Source of the DNA: a virus | Direction: 5' to 3' (one strand) | Length of the DNA: 27,359 nucleotides | IMG/VR virus record: IMGVR_UViG_3300030102_001340 | Location: 1 to 27,359 of that record | Shown here: positions 19,953 through 27,359 of the stretch, piece by piece | Layout of the letters: each line of letters starts with the position of its first letter | Numbering within the stretch: the first letter of the stretch is position 1 | Made by a program: the position numbers and the translations under genes | Notes under the pieces: generated by a model | Database searches by the model: none | What the model saw: only the letters and a program-made list of their open reading frames with translations | What the model was told of the DNA's origin: nothing

Positions 19953-20663
19953 CTATAGTTCAGTCGAGGCAGTGCGCTCTTTCAAAGCAGTAATGTAGTC
20001 CACGGTCATGACTTTCGCCGCTGCTGCTCCGTTTTGAATGCCAAAGCTGACAGTAAGCTCTTCGTCATCGGGTGCGTTCGTAGCCACGACAGTGCCTACC
20101 TCTACATTGTTCTGATAGACGTGAAACAACTGGTCCTTCGGATCAAATACAAAACCAACGGTCATGAACGTGTCGTCGGCCATAGCCGTTGGCAAGTCTA
20201 GAGTTGATTGAGTGCCATCCTTTTCAACGATGAATTGCAACGTAGTGCTGCCATCGGTCAACAGAAAGAATACGCCGTCGCTAACGTCGAGTGGCGATGT
20301 GTCAGTAATTTGTAGACCGATTACCACGTCACTGGCGTCAGCGTCAGAAGTCTTGAATCTTGAGTTGAAGGCAAGCTGCTTGCCAGACTCGAACTTGAAT
20401 CCTTCTTTTACAAGCTGCAGAAAGTCGTTGTCATTATCTGCGTCGTCGTTGGTGATTACCAAAAGTCCACCGTCTCCGTCACCCAAAGCCTCAGAAGCGT
20501 TTCCAGAGCCACCCTCTGTCGTGGTGATGGTCCAGTCGCTTGCCAAGTATGTGTCGAAGTCGTTGTGATAGACATGGTACTTCGCAGGAGCAGGCATCTT
20601 CAATCTGCCTAAAGTGCCGCTAGCGGCTACGTTGGTAACCCCGCTTGTGAAATGAGTCGTCAT
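19953..20663 (-). CDS. Lectin-like jelly-roll virion protein candidate (236 aa)
   Basis: Begins MTTHFTSGVTNVAASGTLGR. The rest alternates long beta strands: QLAFNSRFKTSDADASDVVI, then GLQITDTSPL, DGVFFLLTDGSTTLQFIVEK and DQLFHVYQNNVEVGTVVAT. This strand order and the Asp-rich turns suggest a concanavalin-type sandwich. It is the first gene after the capsid terminator, with AAGGAG 8 nt before ATG 20663. A capsid decoration or glycan-binding part is plausible. The fold is my reading, not a search result. Confidence 0.55.
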   Translation of the reverse strand: MTTHFTSGVTNVAASGTLGRLKMPAPAKYHVYHNDFDTYLASDWTITTTEGGSGNASEALGDGDGGLLVITNDDADNDNDFLQLVKEGFKFESGKQLAFNSRFKTSDADASDVVIGLQITDTSPLDVSDGVFFLLTDGSTTLQFIVEKDGTQSTLDLPTAMADDTFMTVGFVFDPKDQLFHVYQNNVEVGTVVATNAPDDEELTVSFGIQNGAAAAKVMTVDYITALKERTASTEL

Positions 20664-20685
20664 AACAGTTCTCCTTGTTGAACCA

Positions 20686-20706
20686 GTAATCAGCCTATCT
20701 GATTAC
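20686..20706 (-). repeat. Perfect inverted repeat upstream of the 236-residue gene
   Basis: GTAATCAG and CTGATTAC (8-bp arms) around a 5-nt loop, between the capsid terminator and the next gene's Shine-Dalgarno. It could be an RNA hairpin protecting the 5' end of read-through or processed mRNA, or an operator. No convincing promoter was found beside it. Confidence 0.6.
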
Positions 20707-20742
20707 CATTTGACTCTTTCAGTTTAGGTGAATAACAGGCAC

Positions 20743-20770
20743 AAAAAAAGGGGGCTAATGCCCCCCTTTT
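20743..20770 (-). terminator. Intrinsic terminator after the major capsid gene
   Basis: On the leftward strand AAAAGGGGGGC-ATTA-GCCCCC is followed by seven T. The stem has 6 GC pairs, one possible G-U pair and four A-U pairs. It starts 11 nt past the capsid stop. It is the only strong intrinsic terminator seen in the late genes and probably sets capsid mRNA above downstream mRNA. Confidence 0.9.
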
Positions 20771-20781
20771 GAACGACAGGA

Positions 20782-21699
20782 TTACGCCCCTTGTGAGCCG
20801 TAAATTCCCCTCCAGTCGGAAAACCCGAATGAATATCGTTCGCGCGCTTTATACCTGATGTTACCTGTTGTAAAGTCAGGCTCCATGCTGGTCTCCATCG
20901 GCGTGCGCTGAAACATCTTCAAGCCTTCGCCAGCGTCGGTAACGCTAGTGAGCAAGAAGAATGCATCTGGGTCAGTCAGATAATGATTGACCGTGTAGCC
21001 GCCGGGCAGTACGCCAGTGTTGCGAATAGCATTGATGTCGTTGTCCGCGGTGCCAGAACGCAAAGTAGAGTTCAGGATACGGTCTGCAACGAATACAAGC
21101 TGAGGCGGAACAACAAGCTTAGTCGCTTGAACCGAAATGGTCAGACCTTTGTCATCGGTGAACGTACTGATGTCAATCAGCGCATCTTCCAAAGACGTTT
21201 CGTTTAGGTCAGCCATCGTGGTAGCGCGGTTGGCCGCTGTGCCACCACCCGCAAGCGGGTGTGCTGTATTGATCAACGATACCCCGTCACCTCCAGTGAA
21301 CGAGCTGCTGAAAGCGTTGTTGAGCACGTCTGCGCCTTTCACCTCTTTGGTGTTAGCCATAGATCGAGCCAATGCCTTCACATACCGCTTACCCAAGCTG
21401 TCGTAAAGATTGTCTTCGACTGCTTCGTCCGTGAGCGCAAATGCTAACGATATTGTATCGTGGGTATATCGAGCAGAGAATGACTCTGAAGCGTTGTCAA
21501 AGACTACGCCCTGTCCTTCTGTCTTCACAGGCGCTGTGCCGAATCCGGTGATTAACACCTCTTCCTCGAAGGCGCGCTGAGAATCCTCTAATGCAAACAG
21601 TTCCTCATACTCGCGGTCATAAGAATCGTAGCTCATGCCAAACAATGCGTTTAGGCCGGGTTCCAATTCTTTCGCTAATTGTGCGCGTGAAATTGCCAT
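20782..21699 (-). CDS. Major capsid protein, HK97-fold type
   Basis: A 305-residue protein. Features typical of the phage major capsid group near Mu gpT are INTAHPLAGGGTAANRAT (143-160), KLVVPPQLVFVADRILNS (194-211) and the final VNHYLTDPDAFFLLT...RERYSFGFSDWRG (237-298). The N-terminus starts MAISRAQLAKELEPGLNALF. It shows no long cleaved delta domain and no protease gene lies nearby, so a separate scaffold (22791-23756) probably guides assembly. The gene is followed by the strongest terminator in the window, as expected for the most expressed late gene. Assignment rests on motif recall and on the order portal-chaperone-scaffold-capsid. Confidence 0.8.
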   Translation of the reverse strand: MAISRAQLAKELEPGLNALFGMSYDSYDREYEELFALEDSQRAFEEEVLITGFGTAPVKTEGQGVVFDNASESFSARYTHDTISLAFALTDEAVEDNLYDSLGKRYVKALARSMANTKEVKGADVLNNAFSSSFTGGDGVSLINTAHPLAGGGTAANRATTMADLNETSLEDALIDISTFTDDKGLTISVQATKLVVPPQLVFVADRILNSTLRSGTADNDINAIRNTGVLPGGYTVNHYLTDPDAFFLLTSVTDAGEGLKMFQRTPMETSMEPDFTTGNIRYKARERYSFGFSDWRGIYGSQGA

Positions 21700-21711
21700 T
21701 ACCTAGCCTCC

Positions 21712-22299
21712 TTATGCCAAGCCAGCGCCTTTGACACCCATGATATGGTTCTGAATCACAACCATTACATTGGTGTTGGCGCTTGCAACGTCTGAGTTAT
21801 CGGGATCTTGGCTGATATCGATAGCCTTGAGCGGTAACGTCGTGGTGGTAGCACCAGTGGTTACGTCAAGCTCCACGTTAGATCGGCCAGATGCGGTGTC
21901 GCCCGTTGTGGACTGATCGACAATATCGAAGTTCCCGAACAAATCTGCTACGGGGAAGGTATCGTCGGCCTGAACCTCAAAGACTACGTCAGGATCATCG
22001 ATTACGAACGCGATGATGTCTGCAGCAGCGATTGAGCCGGGATAATGATTTTTAAACACTTGCTCACCAGAGGTGGGGTCTGTGTACTGTACTCCGTTGA
22101 ATACCCCAATTACGGGGACAGTTGAAGAGGCGGCAGCTCGTCCTACAACGCCAGCAGTCAATTGCTTCACCAAGTCGCCTTGGAAGATCGCACCAGACTG
22201 GTTGTTCGCGATACGATAACGAGATTGACCTCCACTGTATGGAGCGCCACCCATCATGCGGGAGGGCTTTAAACCGAAAGCGGCATCTTTGTTAGCCAT
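21712..22299 (-). CDS. Probable capsid decoration or stabilising protein (195 aa)
   Basis: Begins MANKDAAFGLKPSRMMGGAP, then SGGQSRYRIANNQSGAIFQG. A beta-rich body follows (VPVIGVFNGVQYTDPTSGEQ; VVFEVQADDTFPVADLFGNF). Proteins of this sort directly upstream of major capsid genes are frequent in marine phages (from memory) and are presumed to sit on the capsid surface. It lies 12 nt before the capsid gene. It has no helical scaffold character, so decoration is the favoured reading over scaffolding. Confidence 0.6.
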   Translation of the reverse strand: MANKDAAFGLKPSRMMGGAPYSGGQSRYRIANNQSGAIFQGDLVKQLTAGVVGRAAASSTVPVIGVFNGVQYTDPTSGEQVFKNHYPGSIAAADIIAFVIDDPDVVFEVQADDTFPVADLFGNFDIVDQSTTGDTASGRSNVELDVTTGATTTTLPLKAIDISQDPDNSDVASANTNVMVVIQNHIMGVKGAGLA

Positions 22300-22311
22300 T
22301 TTTTGGTTCTC

Positions 22312-22791
22312 CTAAGTTTTGCCAAAAGTTACTCGGCTGTCCCTTTGCGGATCATACTTAACATAACGGGAGTCACCACGAGTCTCGTTGAACATCGTGT
22401 TGTCTAACGCCTCTTTGGCTTCCTGAGTTTTATCCGAATAATATTCGTTACGCTCTTGCACCGTTTCGTTTGGTATCTTCGCAAGCAACAACCCTTCGTT
22501 ATAGACAACCCCTGCGTGCCTGCCGTCCCTATCCATTGTCGGAACGGTGTCTTGCCATTCGGGCGGCAGATCGGTCGCTCTCACAAGCTCCCATCCTTCT
22601 CTGACGCGACGGCTGACATTTGATCTGTCCTCCGTCCCAAGCATCGATTCTCGTATCCACCGATAGGTATAACCCGGCGGGGGAGGCGGTGTATCTAGCT
22701 TACGCACTGGTTGCCATGGTCGTCGCCGAGCTTCTTTATCGTGCGCTCCGGCATCACGCGATGAACGAGTGTTTTGTTTACTTTCTGACAT
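22312..22791 (-). CDS. Capsid-cluster accessory protein with Pro run (159 aa)
   Basis: The N-terminal third is polar and basic (MSESKQNTRSSRDAGAHDKE). It leads to TPPPPPGYTYRWIRESML and then NVSRRVREGWELVRATDLPP. I recall PP.GY.YRWIR...D..NV..R...GWE.V as a conserved unknown of marine phages near capsid genes. The acidic helical C-terminus ends RVTFGKT. ATG 22791 was chosen: AGGAG lies 8 nt before it and it overlaps the scaffold stop as TAATG. An upstream in-frame start would overlap the scaffold gene by 58 bp. It may be a head-assembly or minor capsid factor. Confidence 0.65.
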   Translation of the reverse strand: MSESKQNTRSSRDAGAHDKEARRRPWQPVRKLDTPPPPPGYTYRWIRESMLGTEDRSNVSRRVREGWELVRATDLPPEWQDTVPTMDRDGRHAGVVYNEGLLLAKIPNETVQERNEYYSDKTQEAKEALDNTMFNETRGDSRYVKYDPQRDSRVTFGKT

Positions 22792-23756
22792 TACGTTGAA
22801 CTCCTGTTTGCAACTTTCTGCTTTTCTTTGGCCACCACTTGGAGCCAACGCTCCTCACTCATGTTATGCGGCTTCAGACCTCGGAGTTTTTCGAGTTCGC
22901 TTTTTGAGAACTTAACACCGTCCGAACTGCCTCGTGTTTGTTGTCGCCCACTTGATGTGGTACTAGCAACTCTTTGCACGGCGGGTTGTCTAGTATTTGA
23001 TTCGACGGTCTCCGTACTGGCTTCCTCGCCAACACTAAGATTAGGGTAAACCTTGCGGACTCGCGAATCCAGTGCCTGATAGTAATCTTCAGAATCTGGT
23101 TCGTAGCCCTCGTTAATTAAATTGTAGTGAGTGAAATATGCAAACTGCGTGGCTTGCAAGTTCTCCTCATCTGATTGATCACCGTACCAAGGATTTTTTG
23201 AGTGCCAATCTTTAGCCTCTGGCGTTGGTTGCGGTGCAGCATCTTGCTGCGCAACCTGTTCTGGCTGGTAAGTCTGATAGTTTTCTTGTACTTGCGGTTG
23301 TACGGGCTGCTCTTGAGCCTGTCGAGTTTTCGCAACACGCAACTTTTCTTTCTGAATAGCAATGTCATTTTTGAGCGAGTCCGCTTTGGACATTAAGTCG
23401 GGATCGCCTGCTTGCACCGCTTTTCGATAAATATCGTCAACTTGCGCCTCTTTCGACTTCAGCGCCTCTTCTTCTTTTTCGAGAACGGTTGACTGTTGCT
23501 GTTGGGCAATCTGGCGGTATTGCTGGAGTTCTTGGTCTTTTTGTAGTGCTAGACGCTCAAACTGCTCTGCACGTTGTTCTGCAGCCCTAGTTTGTGCGTT
23601 AAGTTTATTGATTCGCTTTGAGACCCCTTTGGTGTAGGTGTCTAGCTCATCGTCGCTGTTGACCGGCGCGGCCTGTTCTTCTACGGGATCGTCGGTGATC
23701 TCTATTTGTAGTTCTGGTTCTGCCTGCTCTTGGTCTTGCGCTGTATTCTCAATCAT
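22791..23756 (-). CDS. Probable scaffolding protein
   Basis: A 321-residue acidic protein. A coiled coil (about 45-150: RINKLNAQTRAAEQRAEQFE; LVLQ-type heptads) follows an acidic N-terminus rich in E, D and Q. A Gln/Pro-rich linker comes next (QAQEQPVQPQVQENYQTYQP). A compact C-terminal segment reads SKSELEKLRGLKPHNMSEER, then WLQVVAKEKQKVA. Length, charge, coiled coil and position between portal and capsid are all typical of phage scaffolds. The C-terminal helix is a likely capsid-binding part. It is joined to the GroES-like gene by ATGA and to the next gene by TAATG. Confidence 0.7.
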   Translation of the reverse strand: MIENTAQDQEQAEPELQIEITDDPVEEQAAPVNSDDELDTYTKGVSKRINKLNAQTRAAEQRAEQFERLALQKDQELQQYRQIAQQQQSTVLEKEEEALKSKEAQVDDIYRKAVQAGDPDLMSKADSLKNDIAIQKEKLRVAKTRQAQEQPVQPQVQENYQTYQPEQVAQQDAAPQPTPEAKDWHSKNPWYGDQSDEENLQATQFAYFTHYNLINEGYEPDSEDYYQALDSRVRKVYPNLSVGEEASTETVESNTRQPAVQRVASTTSSGRQQTRGSSDGVKFSKSELEKLRGLKPHNMSEERWLQVVAKEKQKVANRSST

Positions 23757-24172
23757 AAAAAGCTCACAATGTCGTCGGGGTCTTCAATGGTGGCAATCAC
23801 TTCATCATCGTTGATGAGTCGGATCTCTTCACCGCCTTCGAGTTTCATTCGGCTTCCTGAGTATCGACCAATCAGAACCCACTGTTTCTCAGTGCACCAC
23901 GGCTCTTGTCCATACTTCTCTTTATCATTGTAACAAAGCGGCCCCATCTTGAGGACGTAAGCTACAACTGTTGCTAACGCTTCTCGGTCTATCGTCTCTT
24001 TGGTAAGAGCGATGCCGCCCTTGGATGTCATTCGCCCCTTATAAGGCAAAACAAGCATCCTCCACCCAGAAGGGTTGGGCATCCGGTCCATAATCGACAA
24101 GTCGATCAATTTGGGGTCCAACACTCGATCACTCGAATCGACGTAAACACTACCCAAATTTGTATTCGTCAT
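23753..24172 (-). CDS. GroES-like co-chaperonin
   Basis: A 139-residue chaperonin-10-type protein. The barrel part starts at WRMLVLPYKGRMTSKGGIAL (37-56). GGIAL corresponds to the GroES mobile-loop tip that docks to GroEL. EALATVVAYVLKMGP (64-78) and the final RLINDDEVIATIEDPDDI (118-135) match the closing GroES strands. An insert at about 80-97 (CYNDKEKYGQEPWCTEKQ) is longer than in bacterial GroES, as in some phage versions. No GroEL gene is present, so it would work with host GroEL to fold the capsid protein, as gp31 does in T4. It is coupled by ATGA on both sides, between portal and scaffold genes. Confidence 0.75.
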   Translation of the reverse strand: MTNTNLGSVYVDSSDRVLDPKLIDLSIMDRMPNPSGWRMLVLPYKGRMTSKGGIALTKETIDREALATVVAYVLKMGPLCYNDKEKYGQEPWCTEKQWVLIGRYSGSRMKLEGGEEIRLINDDEVIATIEDPDDIVSFL

Positions 24173-24357
24173 ACCTTGTTATCCTTGAAATACTGAGAAA
24201 CTTCTTGCTGAATCAAGTTTAACGCAGTTAGCTCTCCTTGCAACGATCTGTAATGTTCAATATCTCGTAGCAAACCGTCCATCATAGTGGTCTTTATGAG
24301 TTCTTGTCGCTCCTCAATCACACGTCGGATTTTGTCTGCTAGATCAATATCATCCAT
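24169..24357 (-). CDS. Small helical protein (62 aa)
   Basis: Begins MDDIDLADKIRRVIEERQEL and continues as two predicted helices (MDGLLRDIEHYRSLQGELTA, then LNLIQQEVSQYFKDN). It looks like a small coiled coil. Virion cores of marine phages often carry a protein of this size here, I believe, but its function is unknown. ATG 24357 overlaps the previous stop as TGATG. An in-frame TTG lies three bases earlier. It is coupled by ATGA to the GroES-like gene. An assembly factor is possible. Confidence 0.6.
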   Translation of the reverse strand: MDDIDLADKIRRVIEERQELIKTTMMDGLLRDIEHYRSLQGELTALNLIQQEVSQYFKDNKV

Positions 24358-24533
24358 CAATCGCGCTCGTGGAAATCAAAACCACGAGTAGCAGCACCTT
24401 GACCGCGCGCTTTGATCACGCGAACTGTGCCGCCTACAGTGCGACGAACAAGTTCTGGCATGGTAGTCGTCGTCTTGATGGTTTTTGTTGGCGAGGCCAC
24501 CTTCTCAACTCGACTCATATCTTTAGTCGTCAT
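24357..24533 (-). CDS. Tiny basic protein with ARGxG motif (58 aa)
   Basis: Read directly from the sequence: MTTKDMSRVEKVASPTKTIK, then TMPELVRRTVGGTVRVIKAR, and finally GQGAATRGFDFHERD. It is very basic in the middle. The ARGQGAATRG segment recalls the ARG(F/C)G tails of the proteins encoded at 16700-17522, and short marine phage proteins ending in ARG.GAA.RG. Both ends are fixed by overlaps: the start is in an ATGA with the upstream stop, and the stop is in TGATG with the next start. This makes it credible despite its size. The role is unknown. Confidence 0.65.
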   Translation of the reverse strand: MTTKDMSRVEKVASPTKTIKTTTTMPELVRRTVGGTVRVIKARGQGAATRGFDFHERD

Positions 24534-24844
24534 TTTTTCGTCCTTTTTGTTGTAGCTTTCTTTGCAGGCGTTTTCTTCGCTGTCGTTTTCTTTTTTGGTT
24601 TTTCTTCGGCCAGCGGCTCGGGTTCTGGCTCCAATACCGGCTCTGGTTCTGGCTGTGCTACAGGCTCCACCGGCGCTTCCCCTGAAATGCGTGATAGTTT
24701 TGCCATGATACGAGCATCGCTCGCAGCTTTTCTGGCTTGAGCCTCGGCCTCCGCAGCCTCGCCTGCCGCACGCTCAGCAGCGCGCGCCAAGCGTTTCATC
24801 GCCTTCAAGTCTTGTTGTAATTGTAGTTTGTAACTCGTTGTCAT
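24530..24844 (-). CDS. Small protein with Glu/Pro linker and histone H1-like tail (104 aa)
   Basis: The N-terminal helix is rich in Ala and Glu (KAMKRLARAAERAAGEAAEA, about 13-50). A negatively charged linker of PEPEP repeats follows (about 66-82). The end is strongly basic (KPKKKTTAKKTPAKKATTKR), as in histone H1 tails and Lys/Ala-rich bacterial DNA-binding proteins. DNA or membrane contact near the portal is possible, but nothing is proven by sequence. The start forms ATGA with the portal stop and the stop forms ATGA with the next gene. Confidence 0.65.
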   Translation of the reverse strand: MTTSYKLQLQQDLKAMKRLARAAERAAGEAAEAEAQARKAASDARIMAKLSRISGEAPVEPVAQPEPEPVLEPEPEPLAEEKPKKKTTAKKTPAKKATTKRTKK

Positions 24845-27354
24845 CGGCTTCCTCCAAATTTGGTTTGCAACTCAGTGAGTTTCAAGTTTGCCTGCTGCTG
24901 TAGTCGTTGCAGCGCGAGGTCTAGTTTGTCGTCTGATATCTCTTTCGACGTGTTGATTCTTTGCTTAGCGATTTCTGCCTCGAGTAGCTTCTCGCGTCTT
25001 CTCGACTCCTGCTTAGCCTCAAATTGATTCTGGTCCGCCGCAAGTTCAGCGCCACGCAGATCCAATTCTTGCTGTCGTATTTGAACCAGTGGGTCTTCTT
25101 CATCGCCTTGTCCGATTGAGATAAGCAACTCTTGCGTTAGTTGGGCCAAGATCGGCGCAGAAAATTGCTCAACGATCATTTGCAATTCTTGCATAGCCAT
25201 TTGCGCTTGATCGGGGGGCATTTGACCGCTCTGCATAGCTTGGTTGATTTGTTCCATCTGTTGAGTAACTTCTGGCGGCACCTGCTCTTGCGCAAGCTGC
25301 GCAGCGAGAAACTGCAAATGCTGCATCATGTGGCCGATAATCAGCCCCTGCAGTTGCGGGTTAGTCTTCACAACCTCTGTAAGAAACAACGAACGGTGCG
25401 CGTCGATGTGCGCCTGATGGTTTTGTGCCTCGAAAGCCATCGCGGGTTGACCCATCATAAACCCGTTATTCTCCAAGCCGGCGTCGATTGGCATCGGGGG
25501 TGGCGGTTCCTGCGGCGGCTGTAACAACGAATCGATGTCGTCTACGCCCAAGGCCGCGTACATGCGCCTGTACGCTTCATAAATACCAGTAGGTCCATGA
25601 ATTTCTGGGTTTGACTGCACCATCGTCAACAGCTCTTGTGCCATGGTGATGCGTTGACTCTGGCTGAATATGTTGGGGTCAGAAACAGGAATAATATCTA
25701 CACGCCCATCAAAGTCTTGACCTTTGACTTCTTGAGGGCCGCTGCCGGTTTGATACGGGTAAACCGGCGGCAGGAAGTCCGCAAAAACTTTCGCGAGCAA
25801 TTGAAACTCTATGCGCTGACTGTAGTGGAGTCGTTTGTGGATCGCAGACATGACCTTAGTGCCGCGCTCTAACAACGCGACTGTGGTGCCGACTGGCATG
25901 GCCTGATTCATGTCACCGACATTCATGTCGGCAATGCTTGCGAACCGTTTGCCTGACTCAACCAGCAATCCGAGAAGGCTCATCAGAACATTGCTCGGCT
26001 CCTTGATCGGCAAGGGGATTAAGTTTTCTCTGAGTGACGCTCCCGTTGTGTCAATGTCGCGGAACTCGCCGGGTTGCAGTGGATCATCCTCGTCGCGAAT
26101 CCTCATGCCTCGTGCTTTGAAGCCGGCAGGTAGATTTGCCAAAGTTCCAGCGTCGATAAGCTGGCGCAAAATGCTCGTGGATGCCTTTGCCAAACCGCCA
26201 ATCATATGACTGAGACCCAACCCATAGAAACCCAGCCCCGGCAAAAATTTATACTGCACAAAGTAATTTATCTTCTGCTTGAGTGGGTCGTCCTGCAGAT
26301 AGTTTCTTCTTATCGACAGAACCTGTTGGCTTGGCTCGTCAATCGTCACAATGTAAGGCAGCTTGAGTCCGGTAGGCTCTCCATCAGCGCCAACGTCTTC
26401 GTAACCGGGTATCTCTAGAATGGTGTGAACTTCATAGACTGTGCGATCTCGATCCTCAGAGTAGCTGGGCGACTGACCTTCGATTTCGTCAATCTCTTCC
26501 TCTATCTCGTCACGCGAAACATGATATGCACCACCCCTCAACTCTATATCTGCATAAAAACCGCTGAGTTGCTGTTTGCGTATCTCATTTTTGCTCATGC
26601 TCAGAACGTGCGTAACGCGCTCTGCGCTAGACAAATCAGTTGCCTCGTAAGGCACGACGAGGTCTTGTGGCTCAATGAACTTGCTCATCGCCTTGCTGAC
26701 TGCGGTGTCGAAATATACTTTCTTGAACGCACTACCTGCTAACGGCAAATAGAACAACAGCATGTCGAGTTCAGGGTCGTACTCCTGCATCACGTTCATG
26801 ATGTAGTAATTCATAAAGTCCTGAACACGCTCTGCTTGGGCCTCTACTTCTGCATTACGAGCACCGACGATTTCAGTTTTTACTGGGCCTTTTGCTGGCA
26901 GGAGTTCTTTATACGCCTGAGCCTGAAACTGTGTTACCGCCTCTGCAAGAATCGGATGAATGACACCAGTGGAGCCTTGAAACGGATTTGATCGAGATTC
27001 ATCGAACTTCATCCCCAGATATTTCAGACCATCGGTGAACGTCTTTTCCCACTCGGATCGAGAATCAATGTCGGCTTTGATCGAGGCAAGCACGTCACCT
27101 GCGAGACTAGACAATTCACTCTTGTCCAAACGGTCAACGAGGTTTTCGTTGAAATCCTCCACAGGGCTGACGCCAACAGGCGCGTCTATCTCATCATCCA
27201 CAAGGATTTGCTCTTCGAGCACAAGGATCTGCGCGGCTTCGCGGATTTGATCTTCTCGACTAGGTTCAGGAATGACCTCAACCTCATTACCCATAGGAAT
27301 GATGTCTGGATCGTCTGCGGTTCCCGCTTGCTGCTCTCTTCGCTCGATTGCCAT
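24841..27354 (-). CDS. Portal protein (P22-like podovirus type)
   Basis: An 837-residue protein that would form the 12-fold ring at the packaging vertex. Recognised segments are NYYIMNVMQEYDPELDMLLF (182-201), then LAGSAFKKVYFDT, LPGLGFYGLGLSHMIGGLAK (371-390), MPVGTTVALLERGTKVMSAI (486-505) and the following KRLHYSQRIEFQLLAKVF, and VSDPNIFSQSQRITMAQELL (557-576). These are shared by portal proteins of marine podoviruses, from memory. The long Q-rich helical C-terminus (about 650-837) matches the extended barrel or crown of P22-like portals. Bases 27356-27354 read TGA overlapping the ATG, which suggests a coupled upstream gene, probably terminase, outside the window. Confidence 0.85.
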   Translation of the reverse strand: MAIERREQQAGTADDPDIIPMGNEVEVIPEPSREDQIREAAQILVLEEQILVDDEIDAPVGVSPVEDFNENLVDRLDKSELSSLAGDVLASIKADIDSRSEWEKTFTDGLKYLGMKFDESRSNPFQGSTGVIHPILAEAVTQFQAQAYKELLPAKGPVKTEIVGARNAEVEAQAERVQDFMNYYIMNVMQEYDPELDMLLFYLPLAGSAFKKVYFDTAVSKAMSKFIEPQDLVVPYEATDLSSAERVTHVLSMSKNEIRKQQLSGFYADIELRGGAYHVSRDEIEEEIDEIEGQSPSYSEDRDRTVYEVHTILEIPGYEDVGADGEPTGLKLPYIVTIDEPSQQVLSIRRNYLQDDPLKQKINYFVQYKFLPGLGFYGLGLSHMIGGLAKASTSILRQLIDAGTLANLPAGFKARGMRIRDEDDPLQPGEFRDIDTTGASLRENLIPLPIKEPSNVLMSLLGLLVESGKRFASIADMNVGDMNQAMPVGTTVALLERGTKVMSAIHKRLHYSQRIEFQLLAKVFADFLPPVYPYQTGSGPQEVKGQDFDGRVDIIPVSDPNIFSQSQRITMAQELLTMVQSNPEIHGPTGIYEAYRRMYAALGVDDIDSLLQPPQEPPPPMPIDAGLENNGFMMGQPAMAFEAQNHQAHIDAHRSLFLTEVVKTNPQLQGLIIGHMMQHLQFLAAQLAQEQVPPEVTQQMEQINQAMQSGQMPPDQAQMAMQELQMIVEQFSAPILAQLTQELLISIGQGDEEDPLVQIRQQELDLRGAELAADQNQFEAKQESRRREKLLEAEIAKQRINTSKEISDDKLDLALQRLQQQANLKLTELQTKFGGSR

Positions 27355-27359
27355 CAGTA

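Noticed and set aside
20686-20706. Inverted repeat as an attachment site or mobile-element end
   Set aside because: No integrase or transposase in the window and no second copy or target duplication seen.
22792-22848. N-terminal extension of the 159-residue capsid-cluster protein
   Set aside because: It would overlap the scaffold gene by 58 bp, while ATG 22791 has AGGAG 8 nt upstream and a TAATG junction.
1-27359. tRNA genes, CRISPR arrays, insertion sequences, toxin-antitoxin pairs
   Set aside because: No cloverleaf, no regularly spaced repeat array and no transposase found by eye; the RHH gene's partner shows no recognised toxin motif.

Overview
This window looks like the late structural region of a tailed phage plus one edge of its early or accessory region. 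The phage has podovirus-type (short-tailed) architecture. Protein families recalled from memory (no search was possible) point to the marine virioplankton type of phage that infects aquatic proteobacteria. The host cannot be named from the sequence. No host chromosomal gene, integrase, tRNA, insertion sequence or CRISPR array was seen. Terminase, replication and lysis genes are not in the window.

Right to middle (27354 down to 20782, leftward). The portal protein comes first. It is followed by two tiny genes and a 62-residue helical protein, a GroES-like co-chaperonin, a probable scaffold, a proline-containing accessory protein, a probable decoration protein and the major capsid protein. From the portal to the accessory protein every stop codon overlaps the next start (ATGA, TGATG or TAATG). 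A strong intrinsic terminator follows the capsid gene, and it is the only one seen in 24 kb of co-directional genes.

Middle to left (20663 down to 2988, leftward). This part holds three small structural or unknown genes, a 574-residue coiled-coil protein, three very basic small proteins, and a run of head-tail connector candidates. A DUF115-like Rossmann protein lies among the connectors. Next come a P22 gp10/T7 gp12-like tail nozzle and four large helical or Gln/Gly-rich proteins that fit internal virion (ejection) proteins.

Switch region (2522-2991, rightward). Two small genes are the only rightward ones in the window. The first encodes a ribbon-helix-helix (RHH) protein. Its promoter carries a perfect 12-bp palindrome between the -35 and -10 boxes. 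The second gene ends tail-to-tail with the late operon, with overlapping stop codons and no terminator.

Left accessory region (1-2460, leftward). A 2-oxoglutarate/Fe(II) oxygenase with a complete active site is followed by six very small genes, one cut by the window edge. This is the most unusual part. Two about 74% identical 89-bp promoter/leader modules drive it. Each has iterated 10-bp repeats and a hairpin 3 nt from the Shine-Dalgarno sequence whose outer pairs covary. Three unrelated genes end with the same Glu-Ala-Ala-stop unit, with the stop codon in the 4-nt loop of a GC-rich hairpin. The same initiation block (GGAGAAGATGATG or close variants) recurs at most starts. I regard this punctuation and leader system as the best candidate for something undescribed.
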